A model generated the notes under the pieces. The model was not told the DNA's origin and did no database searches. It worked only from the letters and a program-made list of their open reading frames with translations. From Earliella scabrosa (Eukaryota > Basidiomycota > Agaricomycetes > Polyporales > Polyporaceae), in NCBI GenBank assembly GCA_022605405.1, contig JABYQQ010000027.1, positions 248,001-312,000 of the forward strand: 64,000 nucleotides of DNA, in the 5' to 3' direction. The stretch's first letter is position 1. Each line of letters begins with the position of its first letter. Positions 1-11,935 of the stretch are shown piece by piece. The position numbers were made by a program, and so were the translations under genes.

Positions 1-53
1 GAAAGTGGTATACGGGCTAGTAGGAGTGACCCAAGGCTGGTTGTCGGGGTTCG

Positions 54-1546
54 TCAGTAAGGATCGCATGCTTCCAAGTTATGAGACGCATGTAATAATG
101 CACACACCGGATACTGAGATGGGAATGCTGACAGCGGTTGAGCCATGCTGATGAGAATGATCTCATTACCCGAGAGTGAACCGCCTTTGGCAGCTTTACG
201 GATCGACTCCATCAGCACGGCGAAAGCGGCGGCATCCTTCAAAGGAAGCCACTGCACACCCGTCTTTGCTCCCCTTGGTCGGTTCGGACTAGTGATGTCC
301 CACGTCCACCGTAGTGACGGTACCACGATGTTCTCCGGCTCGGTTCTTACCGTTCTCGCCATCTCCTTGACTGTCTTGTTCCAAGAGGTGCGGTTGTCGA
401 TCTGGAATGGGCCGTACTGGATAGGTGGCTGGGCGACAATCTTGGCAGTTCCCCTAGCCGTCGTGGGCTGCACTAGCTTGGCTGGGAGCTCGATGTTGAC
501 GAACGCTGCCACGGTGAAACTCAACTCGCCGTCTGCGCTCCGTGCGGCATCTGCCTGAAGCGTGGAGATAGGCGTCTTCTTCGGCACGGAACGCCCACTG
601 CTGGCATGCTTGCGCTTCTTTGTCGTGTTGTCGGCTTCTTGTGGCACTACCGCCTCGTCCTCGGAGCTTTCCTCTTCCTCTTCCTCTGGCTCAGGCTCAG
701 GCTGCGCCTTCTGCTTCCCTTTCGCATTCTCAGCTGAAAGCCGCGCCCGCTTTTTGGCTGGTTTGGCTGGTTTGGCTGGCTCCTGTCCCATGACGACATG
801 AACATTCCAAGTTGCCAGTGCAGTACAGTGACGCCTGGTTCACGTACCTGCACGACGCCCTCAGCTTGCTTGGCCCCTCCAAGGACAGTCTGAGGCGACA
901 GCTTGAGGATAACCTTGGGTAGCTTAACGTTGGCTGAAGTATCTCAGTGAGTGACCATCAACTTCGACCGATGAGGATCTGTTCCGCTCAACGTACCCGA
1001 AGCAGCCTTGACAGGTGTACCACTGTCCTCCACTCTGCCTTGAACCTCTGCGAAGATGCCCTCTGCTCCATCATCCAAATCCTCGTCCTCGCTCGAGATG
1101 GTGGACCACTGGGCGTTGACCAACTTGCCATAGTGTCCCAACTCTTGCTCGGATGGCATGGACTCGGCATCATCGTCGGAACCCTGCTCGTCCTCGAAGC
1201 CCTGCTTGTCCTCGGACTCGGAGCCCTGCTTGTCCTCGGAGCCCTGCTCGTCCTCGAAGCCGTCGCCGTTGCTGCTTGCAGCCACTCTGTCCTCGAGGTC
1301 AGCGATGACGGACGCCGATGGTGTTGCTACATCAGCCAGCCACCCTTGACACCGCTCCTGGAACTCATACCGCCGGTCAACAACAGAGGAGGCGTACTTG
1401 TCAACGCCATCGATGGACCAGGTGTGAATAGAGAGATTGTCGAGGAGTACAGCGTCGCACTCTGCAATCATCTCCTTCGACGCCTCTCTGCTGGCCGCCA
1501 TCATCTGCTCGATGTCCTCGGCCGTGTAGTGGACAAACTGCGCCAT
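54..1546 (-). CDS. Unknown acidic protein with nuclear-localisation-like motif
   Basis: Function not recognised. Three-exon model: 997-1546, 848-933 and 54-782, giving about 454 residues, with GT-AG introns of 63 and 65 nt. The frame is continuous across both junctions. The start is MAQFVHY at 1546, a better context than the upstream in-frame Met at 1624. The N-terminal third is alpha-helical looking. The middle is a low-complexity acidic repeat built on EDEQGSEDKQGSE. After the second intron come a KPAKPAKPAKKRAR basic cluster (NLS-like) and a second acidic stretch (PEPEPEEEEEESSEDE). The C-terminal 150 residues look globular, with WTWDITSPNRPRGAKTG and a C-terminal hydrophobic helix. A GTGTGT donor near 108 could mean a further exon beyond the window edge, so the C-terminus is uncertain. 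A nuclear role is inference from composition only. Confidence 0.6.
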
Positions 1547-1734
1547 GGAGGGAGATCGGTAGAGTACGGGTGTGGTGTACAGTAGTGGTAGAGAAAGAAA
1601 CGAGGCCCTCAGAATATTTCTCAAATTTTTCTGCCTTTCGTGTCACTTGACGCGCGTTCGGCGTCAACTCGTGCAGTTTGGTACACTCCGCGCGTCGGGC
1701 ATTCATTTCGGAATCAGGTGTAGCCTCGCGGTCT

Positions 1735-2394
1735 GGGCAATCAAGCTCGACGTGCGAGCACGCTCTGGTCATACTGAACATCTTCTTGTGGTCATCCCTC
1801 TGCGAACCGTCTTCACCGCACTCGAACTCCTCAATTCCGCAACCTCGGATGATTCCGGGAACGACGGCACCGTAAAGCGTTGGGAGGAATGGGGCCCGAG
1901 TGGCACACTCCTACTCAAGCTAGAATGTGAGCCACATATCGTGACCATCATGGGCTCGCGCGTGGCCATTCCTATCCCTCTCAACCAGTTTATCTCGATC
2001 AAGCGAATCTTCGTCGTCGACGTTCGCACAGGAGACTCTGCCGAGAGCCTCGGCGACCGCAAACTCGATTCCCATGCCCCTTCCTCCGTACTTGGACCTG
2101 AGGTCCGCGTGCTTCGCGAGCCGGCAGCGCTCAGCTGCTTCGCGGACAACGTGCACACCACGGCGCCGTACCGGATGACGATAGTCGATGTTCCGTCCCA
2201 TTCTGGGTTGGTGATGGGCCAGGCTCTGACGCACGGCGGGATGGCGTTGATGGTATGTTGGTCTTGGGCCTGCTTCCATTGTCCGTTTCTCCCATACATC
2301 AGCTGATTTCTCGCGAAATTGCTAGTGCACGTCCATGGACGACGAGCAGTTGAACATCATACGCGCGTTGATTCAAGCACAAATGCAGCAGTAA
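1735..2394 (+). pseudogene. 3' remnant of an F-box-family gene (5' truncated)
   Basis: Encodes only the C-terminal ~200 residues of the family that is complete at 41.5-43.5 kb and 57.2-59.1 kb. Shared landmarks in order are the HLLVVIPLRTVF block (like FVFLVPLSTI), W-EEWGPSGTLLLKL (like W-EWGPSGARVVQL), a G-RVAI / VDV block, then PYRM-IVDV near the end. A 73 nt GT-AG intron (2253-2325) joins a last exon ending TSMDDEQLN...QMQQ with stop at 2392-2394. Nothing upstream encodes the F-box or the first ~300 residues: the neighbouring minus-strand gene starts at 1546, only ~190 bp away. The retained part is open and correctly spliced, so truncation rather than point mutation inactivated it. It could also be a fusion or a very short gene using an in-frame ATG. 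Confidence 0.6.
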
Positions 2395-2478
2395 TGGGTT
2401 CCAAGACGTGTCGCGATCTCAACTTGAGGTCAAGCGCTGTAGCCGTGTATCGTGTATAAGTACATAAATCGAAGCGTT

Positions 2479-4390
2479 TCACGTCTTGACTCGGATAAGA
2501 CTATGAGCTCGCGGTCTTGAGATTTGCACTCGTCGCAGGCGAGGCGTTTTGACGGAACGCACTGCGGACAGCACGTCATGAGTGGAAAGATCTGCATAGA
2601 AAGAATGTGGCACATACGTATGACATGACGCTCCCTCGACGACCAGAGAAGCGAAATCAATACAGACCAGGAGCCAAGCTATCTACGCCAAGCTATGAGT
2701 CTTCATCGGCTGACGGCGGGAAACTGACGTACCGAGTCCATTGCGGTCGTGATGCCTGAGCAGCCACTCCCAGTCTTCACATCCGAAGTCTTCAACGGTC
2801 CGATGTGCGACTTTCTCGAGAGACCAGCAAGACGAGTAGCTCGGCTTCCCATCTCCATCGGGGGAGTTGGGATCATCGCGCCTGAGCCAGCGAAGATACG
2901 GACCGTACCCAACTAGCTGGAGGGAAGCTGGGTGATCTTCCAGGAGCTGCTGCTTGAGGTCCATATCGTCTGTTCCGTCGAGGATATGCAGGTATCCAAG
3001 GGAGGTGCGTTTTTTGAACTGCAAATGATGAATCGACGGTGAGTGTCTACACACGGCGTTGCGTTGAATTTATGTTCGCACCAATTTGATCCACTCCTGG
3101 TCAGTGAATCGCTCTTCAGTCTCCCATTCTGGTGGGACACGGACCATCAGGGCAGATATTTTCAGTGGAATCTTCTCGTCTAAGTCGCGCATGTTGATCC
3201 AATCCCAGCCCGCATCGAAGGGAAGAGCAGGCAGATCGAGACCTAAGACTTCGAGGGCAGGGAGTACCGGCAGAAAAGGAAGGAGGAAGTGAACACTGTC
3301 GTCATAGGTGTCGTGGGACACATCGAGTCGCCGCAGTTTCTTCTTGTTCTCCAGGAATTTCGAGAGCGCTGCATGATCTGCCTCTGAGATTTCCAATCGC
3401 TGAGTGATGAGTTTGAATGAGGTGAGGTCTGGTAGTGCGGTTGGATTCGACTCTAGAAGAGCCGACAACTGGTATCTATTCCCGCTGGTGTATAACGAGA
3501 ACGAGCGGAGCCTGGTGCAATGGTGGAAGATCAACGAGAGCCCGCCGAGATCGGTGGGGAGGATCAGCTCAAGCTCGTGAAGATGGAAATAAGAGCGTAT
3601 CTGGCAGCCCCATAGTGCATCCCCATGTATCGAGAGGCGATTCAGGGTATGGGAGTTCGCGCCAATCGCAGCATGTATGAGGGGATATTTTGCCTGGGTA
3701 TCCGACAATTCGAGTGGTTCCTCCTGGATCAATATCAAGGTGCAGAGCTTGGTGAACCCTGATAGAGACGCGACGACTTCATCGCACAACCTGTTGATTT
3801 GTTGAGAGAACACGTTCGACGGGGAGGAGATGATCGCTCACGGGAGCCGAAGGTCACTCAAAGCAGAACCACCGACCGATCTTGCGAGAGTTCCAAGGAC
3901 TATTGGCTTTGGGGGAGGGTATCCGCCATACCAATGGAAGGATCGCAGGTTGTGTAGCGCTTCAAGAGCCTCCGCGAGACAACCTGCCAAACGCACGCCA
4001 CAAGTCAGCAACCGAGGAACACAAGACTCAACTGAACTCACGCGTCTCAAATAGACCATCTCCCAGTGCGTAAGCATGCACCGAAACCGTCTTCACAACC
4101 GTCGCGAAGCTAGGGGTACGCGAGATATGTCGCAAAAGATCCCATGTGATGTTCGCGCGTGCCTCCACGTCCGGTACTTCATCGTCATCCCACGAACGAT
4201 CTCTACTCCACCAATCCTCGCCCGGTCGCCATAGTCCGAAGTACAGCGTGACCCTGGAAAACAGAACGAAGACCGCGATGTCGTGCAGTTGCCTGGATAC
4301 GAAGAGGCAAGTTCGTTTCTCTTCGTGCGCGAGGTTACGAACTATCAAGGTCCACAGCTCCGCGGGAAGAGTGATGTGACTGGACGACAT
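2479..4390 (-). CDS. F-box protein with leucine-rich C-terminal part
   Basis: Five exons: 4042-4390, 3842-3983, 3082-3790, 2733-3018 and 2479-2591, giving ~532 residues, with all junctions phase-compatible. The N-terminus MSSSHITLPAELWTLIVRNL followed by C-FVSRQLHDIAVFVLFSRVTL is a standard fungal F-box (residues ~5-50). F-box proteins recruit substrates to SCF ubiquitin ligases through Skp1. The rest holds repeated L-x-x-L-x-L segments (for example LHELELILPTDLGGL and LRRLDVSHD) spaced like degenerate leucine-rich repeats, the expected substrate-binding part. The last intron is long (141 nt) and the exon 5 choice (ending LRRVQISRPRAH) is the least certain. The substrate is unknown. This is a different subfamily from the large F-box genes at 41.5 and 57.2 kb. 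Confidence 0.75.
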
Positions 4391-4628
4391 CCTCTGATGG
4401 GTAACTTGGCTGTTGAGGCTTATCCGCCGCCGTACGCTGTGTCTGAAGTTGGCAGTGTTGGACAAAGAACAAACCCGCGGGCGGCTAGGTCTTCGCAAAA
4501 CACGTGGCAAGGGATCCGGCCCGATAATCCGTATCGCTCAACCTCGCTCGACTCCGTCACCACGGTAAGTAAAGACGACGTCGCGTCCAGAAGCCAAACA
4601 GTGGTATCATGATTCATTCGGAGCATAG

Positions 4629-6293
4629 CTACGTTATTTCACCTTGAACTTCCCGCTGAATCCGATCAGCCCATAGCGGGTCTGGCTCGATCCGTGGAAG
4701 GGCGGCGGCCGACGCTCTTCCCCTCGAGGCATCTGGCCCAGAGGTGAAGTACATTGGACATGTCTCATCGGATATGTCAAACTGCTCGTCCTGGACCTTG
4801 CATGTCCCGAATACACCGAGCTCGAGCAAGTAGCGCGAGACAAGGATGGTCGTGAGCCTGAGCGACACGTCGAGGTCAACTTCAGAAGAGAGTATGGTCG
4901 CCAAGAGAACGTATCAACGCACGCATCTCGGATGTTGACGATGCACTGGCTCGTGATAAGCGACATCTCGGAATGCTACCAACGCGCAGGTTAGTCTATG
5001 CAAAAAGATAAATCGTGAGAGGCGTACTACGATGACGAGTGCCAAAGTCGTCAAGTTAAGAACTAATGGTATCCTACAACCCTATCAGGAGCTGTCGATG
5101 AGGTTCCATGAGGCTCTCACCCGAAGCACAGAACCCCTATAATTGTTGGGTGAGCGACAATGATGACTCAGTACAATGGAAACTCGCTCACCGTTGTTTC
5201 GTACGACTTCAGCAAGGGTCCGTGTCCGTCCATAAGCGGGAGGCGTCGAGATCGGAAATTCCGAGGTGAATGTGAGCGGAAAGCTCACGGTCTTCTTCAG
5301 AGTCCAGAACAGGACCAGCGACTCTCCTAGGAGCATCGCGCCGCGAGAGGCCCATAACACTAGAGCGCAAGTCGTGCGGGTCAGTTACGCTCTCGTAAAG
5401 CACAACGCTAACAACTGACTGTATCGGAGACGTCAACAATCCGTTCAGGCGTATCAGCAGTGCCGAGCTCACCAGGGAGCAGTCACACCATCGGTGACGA
5501 GCATCTGACTACAGCCGTAGGGATAAGGGCTATTGACGAACTTCGTGTTCGAGTAGAGATACTGCATGTCCGGTGAGCACACATTCACGACGCCCGAATA
5601 CCGCACTCACTACATCCGGAACAATATAGAGCCCATTGAGGAGCACTACCAGAGTGGCGAGAATGAGACTCCCGTCTGACAGAGCATGTGTTCGGACGCC
5701 TGAGAATACTAGCCGTGTGGTCAGTAAATCGCACTTGTGGATGCGCGAGACGTACGTACACGCCCAGGATAGGTACGGTAGGATTGTGAAGACCTCTTCG
5801 GAAGTCCCCACGGAATGACACCTGTAAGTGGGTGGAAGCCAGATGAACGTCGTTGGCACAGACTATCAGCAATAAAACGTACGTCTAGGAGGCTCTGTCA
5901 GTGAGTAGAGCGAATATGCAGATGACAGACAAACGTACGCGATCGCTCACGGGAAAGAGCAGTATCGACGCGGTGGTGTATGCTCCTATCTGGCAGTAGC
6001 GGTTCAGAATGTGGAGACAAGTGGCTAGGTTGATCTTGCGAAGCCAGACGACGTCGACTTCAGTGTCGAAGGTGATAGCAGTGTCGTAGAGTAGCAATGC
6101 TATACCTGGGTCAGCTGTTGATTCGAGGAATCATGATCCATGAACACGAACCGAGTCCGCACAATAGGGTCAGTTCGTATGGAATGCTGTATTGGCAGCG
6201 AAAATGAGCAAAATTAGGGCCAGTCGAGCCTCTCGTGGTAACTTACTTGGAGTCAAGGTAGTCAATGAGGTCTTGTTGGTCACTGGACGACAT
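4629..6293 (-). CDS. DUF6533 membrane protein, array copy 1
   Basis: Multi-pass membrane protein of the basidiomycete DUF6533 family, function unknown. Start at 6293 (MSSSDQQDLIDYLDS), exon 1 6247-6293. A 35 nt exon 2 encodes NIPYELTLLCGLG. Exon 3 (from 5939) carries the diagnostic LLLYDTAITFDTEVDVVWLRK and NRYCQIGAY segment. A 2-nt exon at 5883-5884 is required to keep frame with the next exon, CHSVGTSEEVFTILPYLSWA (ending 5821). Later exons give VFSGVRTHALS-like, PYPYGCSQML and LWASRGAMLLGESLVLFW helices. The final exon has LTTILVSRYLLELGVFGT plus a polar cytosolic-looking tail, stop at 4629. Exons between ~5100 and ~5500 are not fully resolved. Shares architecture with the next four genes and is the most downstream copy of the array. 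Confidence 0.7.
5883..5884 (-). other. Inferred 2-nt micro-exon (AC) of DUF6533 copy 1
   Basis: On the minus strand the sequence reads ...cctag|AC|gtacgt.... Flanking introns would be 5885-5938 (54 nt) and 5822-5882 (61 nt), both normal for this genome. Exon 3 ends in phase 0 and the next exon starts with one base before TGT (Cys), so exactly two extra bases (mod 3) are needed. The codon becomes ACG (Thr). Inferred, not shown by transcripts. Confidence 0.55.
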
Positions 6294-7172
6294 AACGATG
6301 CGCAGCTGGGGGCAATTGCCACAATGCCAGTTGGAAGAGGAAGGGGACATTGGATCTAGTGACGGGCTATATATCCATGGCAGTTTGAGTGATTTACCTG
6401 TTCACATTGCGCCCGTTATTACCGGACGCGTCAGTGACACGTTGTCGACATCTTTGATGGTGGGAAGGGCTGAGGATGCGGCCGCTGCGGTCATACAAAG
6501 AACCCTATCGCACAGACGGGGTGCTGTGCTATAGGCTATTGCGACAGACAGTCCTGGTTGATTTGACATGATAAATCTGAGAGAAGTGTCAGGCTTCAGC
6601 CCTAACGCTTCCAAGCCCTTGAGGCGGGACTATGTTTTGCCAACGGCGTCACATCCTCAGGCAAGTTCGTTTCCGCCTCGCAACCTGGATATCTGCCCTC
6701 CCAAGTGCAGTGGGTGCTGCATCGGCGGTTCAATTACAAGATATGTCAGTGTACCAAGTTGAGAGTTATCGACAAGGCAGGATGCTGGGTGATGGTAGTC
6801 CGGAGTCAAGGCGGGCTCACCGCTGCAGCTGGCGCCCGCCTCCGGTACTAGTAGACGACCGGGAAGATGGCATATTCGCACGGCTTACACTTTACGACAG
6901 TCAATTCACCGGCTGCTTGAGACCAAACGCTTTCACGTCATACGTACTACGCCGAGCCCCGGTACCGGTATTACATATTGATCCTCAGCCCTTTCAGTAG
7001 ACAATTATTCCATTGCGGTCGCCTTCTAGCATACATATCCTGGCACATGACGGTGGCCCAATTATTCATCTGGACACTCGTGATAGCTCACTGTTCCAGC
7101 CTCCAAGGCAGGACATGTGCCATGGTATGTCAAGAGCCTGCCTACTATCAAACTGGACATATGGGGCAGGCG
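6294..7172. other. Intergenic, DUF6533 copies 1-2
   Basis: About 0.9 kb between the start of copy 1 and the stop of copy 2. I see no recognisable gene. Short open frames here show no family similarity and no convincing splice structure. It presumably contains the promoter of copy 1. Confidence 0.4.
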
Positions 7173-8893
7173 CTAGGCCGCGCGAGACCTCATCTCATAC
7201 CCGCAGATATCTCCACTCCAACCTGAGCGCAGCTCGGAGTCTGTAGGACTCATCATGACGGTCTCCGTCTCTGTCCTTGACTTGGCATCGAAGACGCCAG
7301 ACGCGAAGTGGATGGTCGGCATGTCTCTACCATCTGAGATGTCGGTCTCCGAGCTTGGCGCACACTGGTGCGTCCCAAAGGCACCGAGGTCGAGGAGGAA
7401 ACGCGAGATGAGGTTGGTGGTGAGTCTTTTGGGTGAAACGTCAGATGAGCTGATCCATCGAGTGCGAGCGCGCTAGGAGATGGGACTACTTACGCATCGC
7501 GGAATGAGACGATGCACTGTCCGACCATCAAGCTGGCATCAGTTGCCTATGGATGACATCGGCGTGAGGCTGATTGAATTCGCGCATTACAAGTAAGCGC
7601 AGAAATCGGCTCACCACAATATCCAGGGCAAGAGTTACAGCGTTCAGAGCTAGGGGCACACTATCCTTACGTTAGCCTCCACGCGGGAGAATATGAACGG
7701 GTTATGGCTCACGCGAAGCACGCAATACCTACATAGACGGTGAGCGCCAGAGGTACAGGAAACTCATGACTACTTACCATTATTGAGAAGCACGTCCGAG
7801 AGTGTCTGGGTGCACCCGTTCCCTAGGACAGCGGCAGCGCGGGTAGAGCGCTTCCAACCAGTCTTCTTCAAGGTCCACCCGAGGACGATGGACTCTCCAA
7901 GAAGCATCGCCCCGCGTGAAGTCCATAGCACTAGGCAACGCAAGAGGAATCAGAGGTCGACACCGTCGCGGATCGTTTGAGACCCCAGTTTGACAACCCA
8001 CTTGAATATGCAAGGTTAGCCCGAGACCAGACAAAATGCATTCTCATCGCGCGCACCATGGTACGGAAACATTGTCTGGAGCGAAGTCTTGCGAGCATCC
8101 ATAGGGGTAGGGATAATTGTCGAAGGTCGAGTTGGCGTCCTGATACTGTCCAGACGTCAGGGAATGCCTCCTCTCGCAAGTGAGTCATGTCACAGAACTC
8201 ACCACATCTGGAATGATGTACATGGAGTTGAGGACGAACACCAGGACTGCGAGCGCGATGCTACCCTCAGAAAGCGCGTATAGACGAAGCGCTGAAAACA
8301 CTGTCAGGGCAGGTTAGAAGGCGTTCGTCCCGCAATATAGCTATGCATGAATCTCAACGCACCCGCCCATGCCAAGTACGGCATCATCGTGGAGATGGCT
8401 TCGAACATTCCTAGCGTTCTGCAACTAGAAAAAAGATATGATCAATAATCGTCTGCTTCCAGTCGCAAAGGATGGTGCGTTCATACGTCTACGAACCAGA
8501 ACTTAGTGATCACATGAATCGATTCCTGTAGCACACGTACCTTATCGCTGACCGGGAACAGAAGCACCACAGCTGCGACGTACGCTGCAATTGCGGCGTA
8601 ACGATTCATGACATGAATAAGTGCCTTGACGCTGAACTTGCGTCGCCATATCACGTTGACCTCCGCGCCGAATGTGAGCATGGTATCATACAGTAGGAGG
8701 CCTATAAGAGGCGATGCGTCAGCGGAGGGAGTAAGGGGAGCCGTAGAGAGCACGCACCTGTTCCTGCGAAGAGGCAGAGCTCGTAGGGCTGTCTTCACTT
8801 GATGTCACTACTGTGAGCGTTGTCGAGGGGCGAGAGGACTCACATTGCCTTGAGATAATCCACCAGCTCAGCGTTCTCCTCAGAAGTAGACAT
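7173..8893 (-). CDS. DUF6533 membrane protein, array copy 2
   Basis: The best resolved array copy. Exon 1 8844-8893 (MSTSEENAELVDYLKA); exon 2 8758-8792 (35 nt, QPYELCLFAGTG); exon 3 8541-8701 with LLLYDTMLTFGAEVNVIWRRK and FPVSDK; 2-nt exon 8487-8488; exon 8363-8424 (CRTLGMFEAISTMMPYLAWA); exon 8203-8300 (VFSALRLYALSEG plus a helix ending YIIPDV). After a region I could not splice with certainty (about 7980-8190) comes LLWTSRGAMLLGESIVLGW (near 7930). The last exon begins LTTNLISRFLLDLGAFGT and ends at 7173. The L-SRF-L-L-G motif near the C-terminus is typical of the family. Seven hydrophobic segments are expected; the biological role is unknown. Confidence 0.72.
8487..8488 (-). other. Inferred 2-nt micro-exon (AC) of DUF6533 copy 2
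   Basis: Minus strand reads ...cgtag|AC|gtatgaac.... Flanking introns are 8489-8540 (52 nt) and 8425-8486 (62 nt). It completes an ACT (Thr) codon before the CRTLGMF exon. Same position in the protein as in copies 1, 3, 4 and 6. Confidence 0.55.
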
Positions 8894-9277
8894 AGTTGCG
8901 GATTTAGCGGAAAGGATAATCCGGGAGGACTAGCTGCGCGAGTCAAAAGGAGCAAGGCTAGATGGCGCTGTACAGCTCAATAAGAGTGCCCCGAAGACAA
9001 GGTTAGAGTTAAAAGAGTGCGAGCCTCCACCACGAAGAACCTCTTGCACCGCGTGACACACCTGGCTGAATCATGGCGGTAGCAGTCTACCGCGCGGAGA
9101 TAAGGGCCGGCATATGGGATTAGCAGTCTTGGGTGAACGTTGACCACCGAGGATGGATAGACTCAGTGCCTGTCTGTCAGGAGTTATATGCAGCACGTCC
9201 GAGTAGGAAGTCTTCTCCATGGGAGGTGTCCATTAGTATACATGCATGAGAGCTCCCGCACGACCACAGGACGCCCG

Positions 9278-10973
9278 TCATACTGAGTCCCCATCCCGTC
9301 CCTGTTCGCGCTCGGCTTGCGCGGCCAATCCAGTCGAGTTGTCTTCGTTCTGCGGAAGAACGAATGTTACGTCGGTCATCATAGTCGAGAAGTGAGTCGT
9401 GAGCGCCCCTTGGGGCTCCTCGGAGATGTCCGGCTTGTCGTCCGGATTCGCACGCGTGCCGAGCGTTCCGAGCTCAAGTAGAAAGCGCGAGATGAGGTTC
9501 GTCGTCAATCTGCTCAGGTGGGGGTCAGCGTGACACTAGGACATCAGGGAGGTTCCACACCAGGGACCACAATTATGAATGTGACGCACGCATCTCGGAA
9601 GACCACTATGTATTGTCCAACTTGTACCGAGACGTCCGTTCCCTGTAATTGAGCATCCCCGTCAGAAGCCATTACCTACCAAGCTAAGGAGGGGAATTGT
9701 ATACCAGCAGAGTCAAGGCCATCGTCGTCGCATTGAGACTCAGTGGCAGTCTAGGACCAGATGAAATGTCAGCACGCGGCAGCCGATGCACCCTCAAATG
9801 CGCACATGAAGCAGATGACACCTGCACGGTACCTGTGAGCAAACGTCGCGGGAGGATGAAAAGAGGGCTCCCCACCATTCTCCAGTAAGACCGAGGCAAG
9901 AGTCCGTGAACTGCCGGTGCGTCTGAACGAGTGCCATTGGTTGCGCGTCTTCCTCAATGTCCATAGCAGCACGATAGACTCTCCCAGCAAGAGGGACGCT
10001 CGCGAAGCCCAAAGCACTGGCAATGACAAGTCCCTCCGTGATGAGCAGCGATCGAGACCTGAATTTCAATCCAACTCACTGTCACAGTTCGTCAGACAAA
10101 TTGATAAGGGTTTAAAGCCTACTCGTGGACTCACCGGGCTACGACCACATTACCGGGAGCGCGGGATTGGTAGCATCCGTATGGAGGCGGAGAGTTGACA
10201 TGTTGTTCCCGTACAATGAGGTACTGTCCAACCGCGTCTCAGTACCGAGTACGTCTTCCGGATTGCTATGGCAGATACCATGTCTGGGACAATAAACATG
10301 CCACTCAAGAGAACGACGAGGCCGGACAGGACGACGGAGCGGCCCGAGAGAGCGTACATGCGAAAGCCGGAGAAAACTACAGGGCGATCGTGTCAGCGCG
10401 ATGTACCCGACAGAAAAGGATCTTACGTACGTGCCCATGCTACGTAGGGTAACATGGTAAATACCGATACAGTGAGGCCTAAGGAGCTACATCTGTGCTC
10501 CGATGTCAGCCTATGTTAGGAATCTGGTTCTGTGCCCACGGATTCGGACGCACGTCTGTACCAAACGCTAGGTGAGCGACCTGTCCAGATACTACCATGG
10601 GGGCTCAACTCACTTGATCGCTTACAGGGAACATGATGACGAGGTCGGAGAGATATGCTACAAGTTGGGTATAACGGTTGAAGAGATGGAGGAATGCTAC
10701 AATGCCGAAGCGGCGTCGCCAGACGACTTCGATCTCGGCCTCAATTGTGAGGATGGTGTCGTAGAGAAGAATCACTAGGGAGCCGCTAGTCAGCAACTCT
10801 GTACGTGCAGCGCATCTGGTTGCTTAGTACGTACCGGTTCCAGCGAGAAGACATGATGTATAGGGCAGACTTGACCCCACTATGAATTAACCGTTTGCTG
10901 ATACAGATGCGATATGAATGGCGTACTATAGGTTGTAAGCGTCAATAAGATCGCTATAGTCTTCTGAGGTCAT
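9278..10973 (-). CDS. DUF6533 membrane protein, array copy 3
   Basis: Start at 10973 (MTSEDYSDLIDAYNL). The 35 nt second exon encodes LPYTSCLLAGTG. Exon 3 (down to 10614) has LYDTILTIEAEIEVVWRRR and FPVSDQ. A 2-nt exon at 10554-10555 precedes CSSLGLTVSVFTMLPYVAWA (exon ending at 10492). Then follow a helix exon with FSGFRMYALSGRSVVLSG, the LWASRASLLLGESIVLLW helix near 9990, and the terminal exon LISRFLLELGTLGTRANP with an acidic, Asn/Asp-rich tail and stop at 9278. Exons between ~9900 and ~10200 were not all resolved. Orientation and spacing match copies 2 and 4, which supports tandem duplication. Confidence 0.7.
10554..10555 (-). other. Inferred 2-nt micro-exon (AC) of DUF6533 copy 3
   Basis: Minus strand reads ...gtacag|AC|gtgcgtcc.... 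Flanking introns are 10556-10613 (58 nt) and 10493-10553 (61 nt). It completes ACA (Thr) before CSSLGLTV. Confidence 0.55.
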
Positions 10974-11935
10974 CTAGCAGGCGACTCCGCGGCGGAAGCG
11001 GGCCCTCTATAGAATGGGAGAGCAGATCGGGACACGGGCAACGGTGGGCACTGTTCATATATACTGAGCAGTCATATCAGCGCCTCGGCTAAGGCGAGCC
11101 TACGGTGCCCCGATGGAGTTCGTGGGCACCTGCAACTGCCCCTTATGGAAGGCGAAGTCGAGAACGACTCGGTCGACACCCGTCCCCGGCGCATCCGACC
11201 GATGGATGCAATACCGATACCTAGACATCAGTAGTACACACCGCAGAGCGCTACTATGTTCTTCGTCATATTGATGGCGTGAATGCGGATTCAACAAGGT
11301 GGATCGAAGGTTGCTGGCAAAGTACTCACGAGAAGGCGTTTCATGTCGGCGGTTTCAAATGGGCGGTGTTGGGCGTCCCACTATTCAAGGCGAGCGTCGA
11401 GAGGCGGTGCATGGTACCAGCAAGTACATGCCTAGAGGACTGGTGTACAGTACGAGGACTGAAGTCCGCAGTGACAGACAAATGGCCTGAAGCCTGCCAC
11501 AAACCACGTCATTGAGCACGACGAAGGATAGTGAAAAGTTCCAAGGATAGATCATACCAGTGACTTGACAAGTTGATCGATCCCGTCATGCCGAGGCTGC
11601 ATGGTCGCCTCGTATTTCACTGATGGCAGAAGGAAAGTTGTGTCATGGAAACAGAGAGAATGAGAGAAGATCAGAGTACGTACTTGCACGTCAGAGTTGT
11701 TCGTGGCAACGTGGCAGTCCCGAGCGGCGAGACGAGACAACTCGGGCTTCAAGGACCGGACCGGACCGGACCGATTAGCCGATGGCTGAACGAGAGTTTT
11801 CGGAAGACAACTGGCTCAGGCTGCGCGCGAGGACATGCTGTACTAGAAAATTGCTTCTTCACAAAATGCGGTATTGTATACTATGCTATAACTGCTCGCC
11901 GGACCAAGCGGACAGGCCTACTGCGGTAGCCTTAC
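10974..11935. other. Intergenic, DUF6533 copies 3-4
   Basis: About 1 kb without a recognisable gene. It contains a short pentanucleotide run, GGACC repeated about four times, at 11753-11773. No transposon ends were seen. Confidence 0.4.

Noticed and set aside
947..1585. Long plus-strand open frame
   Set aside because: Antisense shadow of the acidic repeat of the minus-strand gene; Leu/Val-rich repetitive translation with no splice or family support.
11753..11773. GGACC pentamer run as a regulatory array
   Set aside because: Only about four short units; chance or slippage is sufficient explanation.
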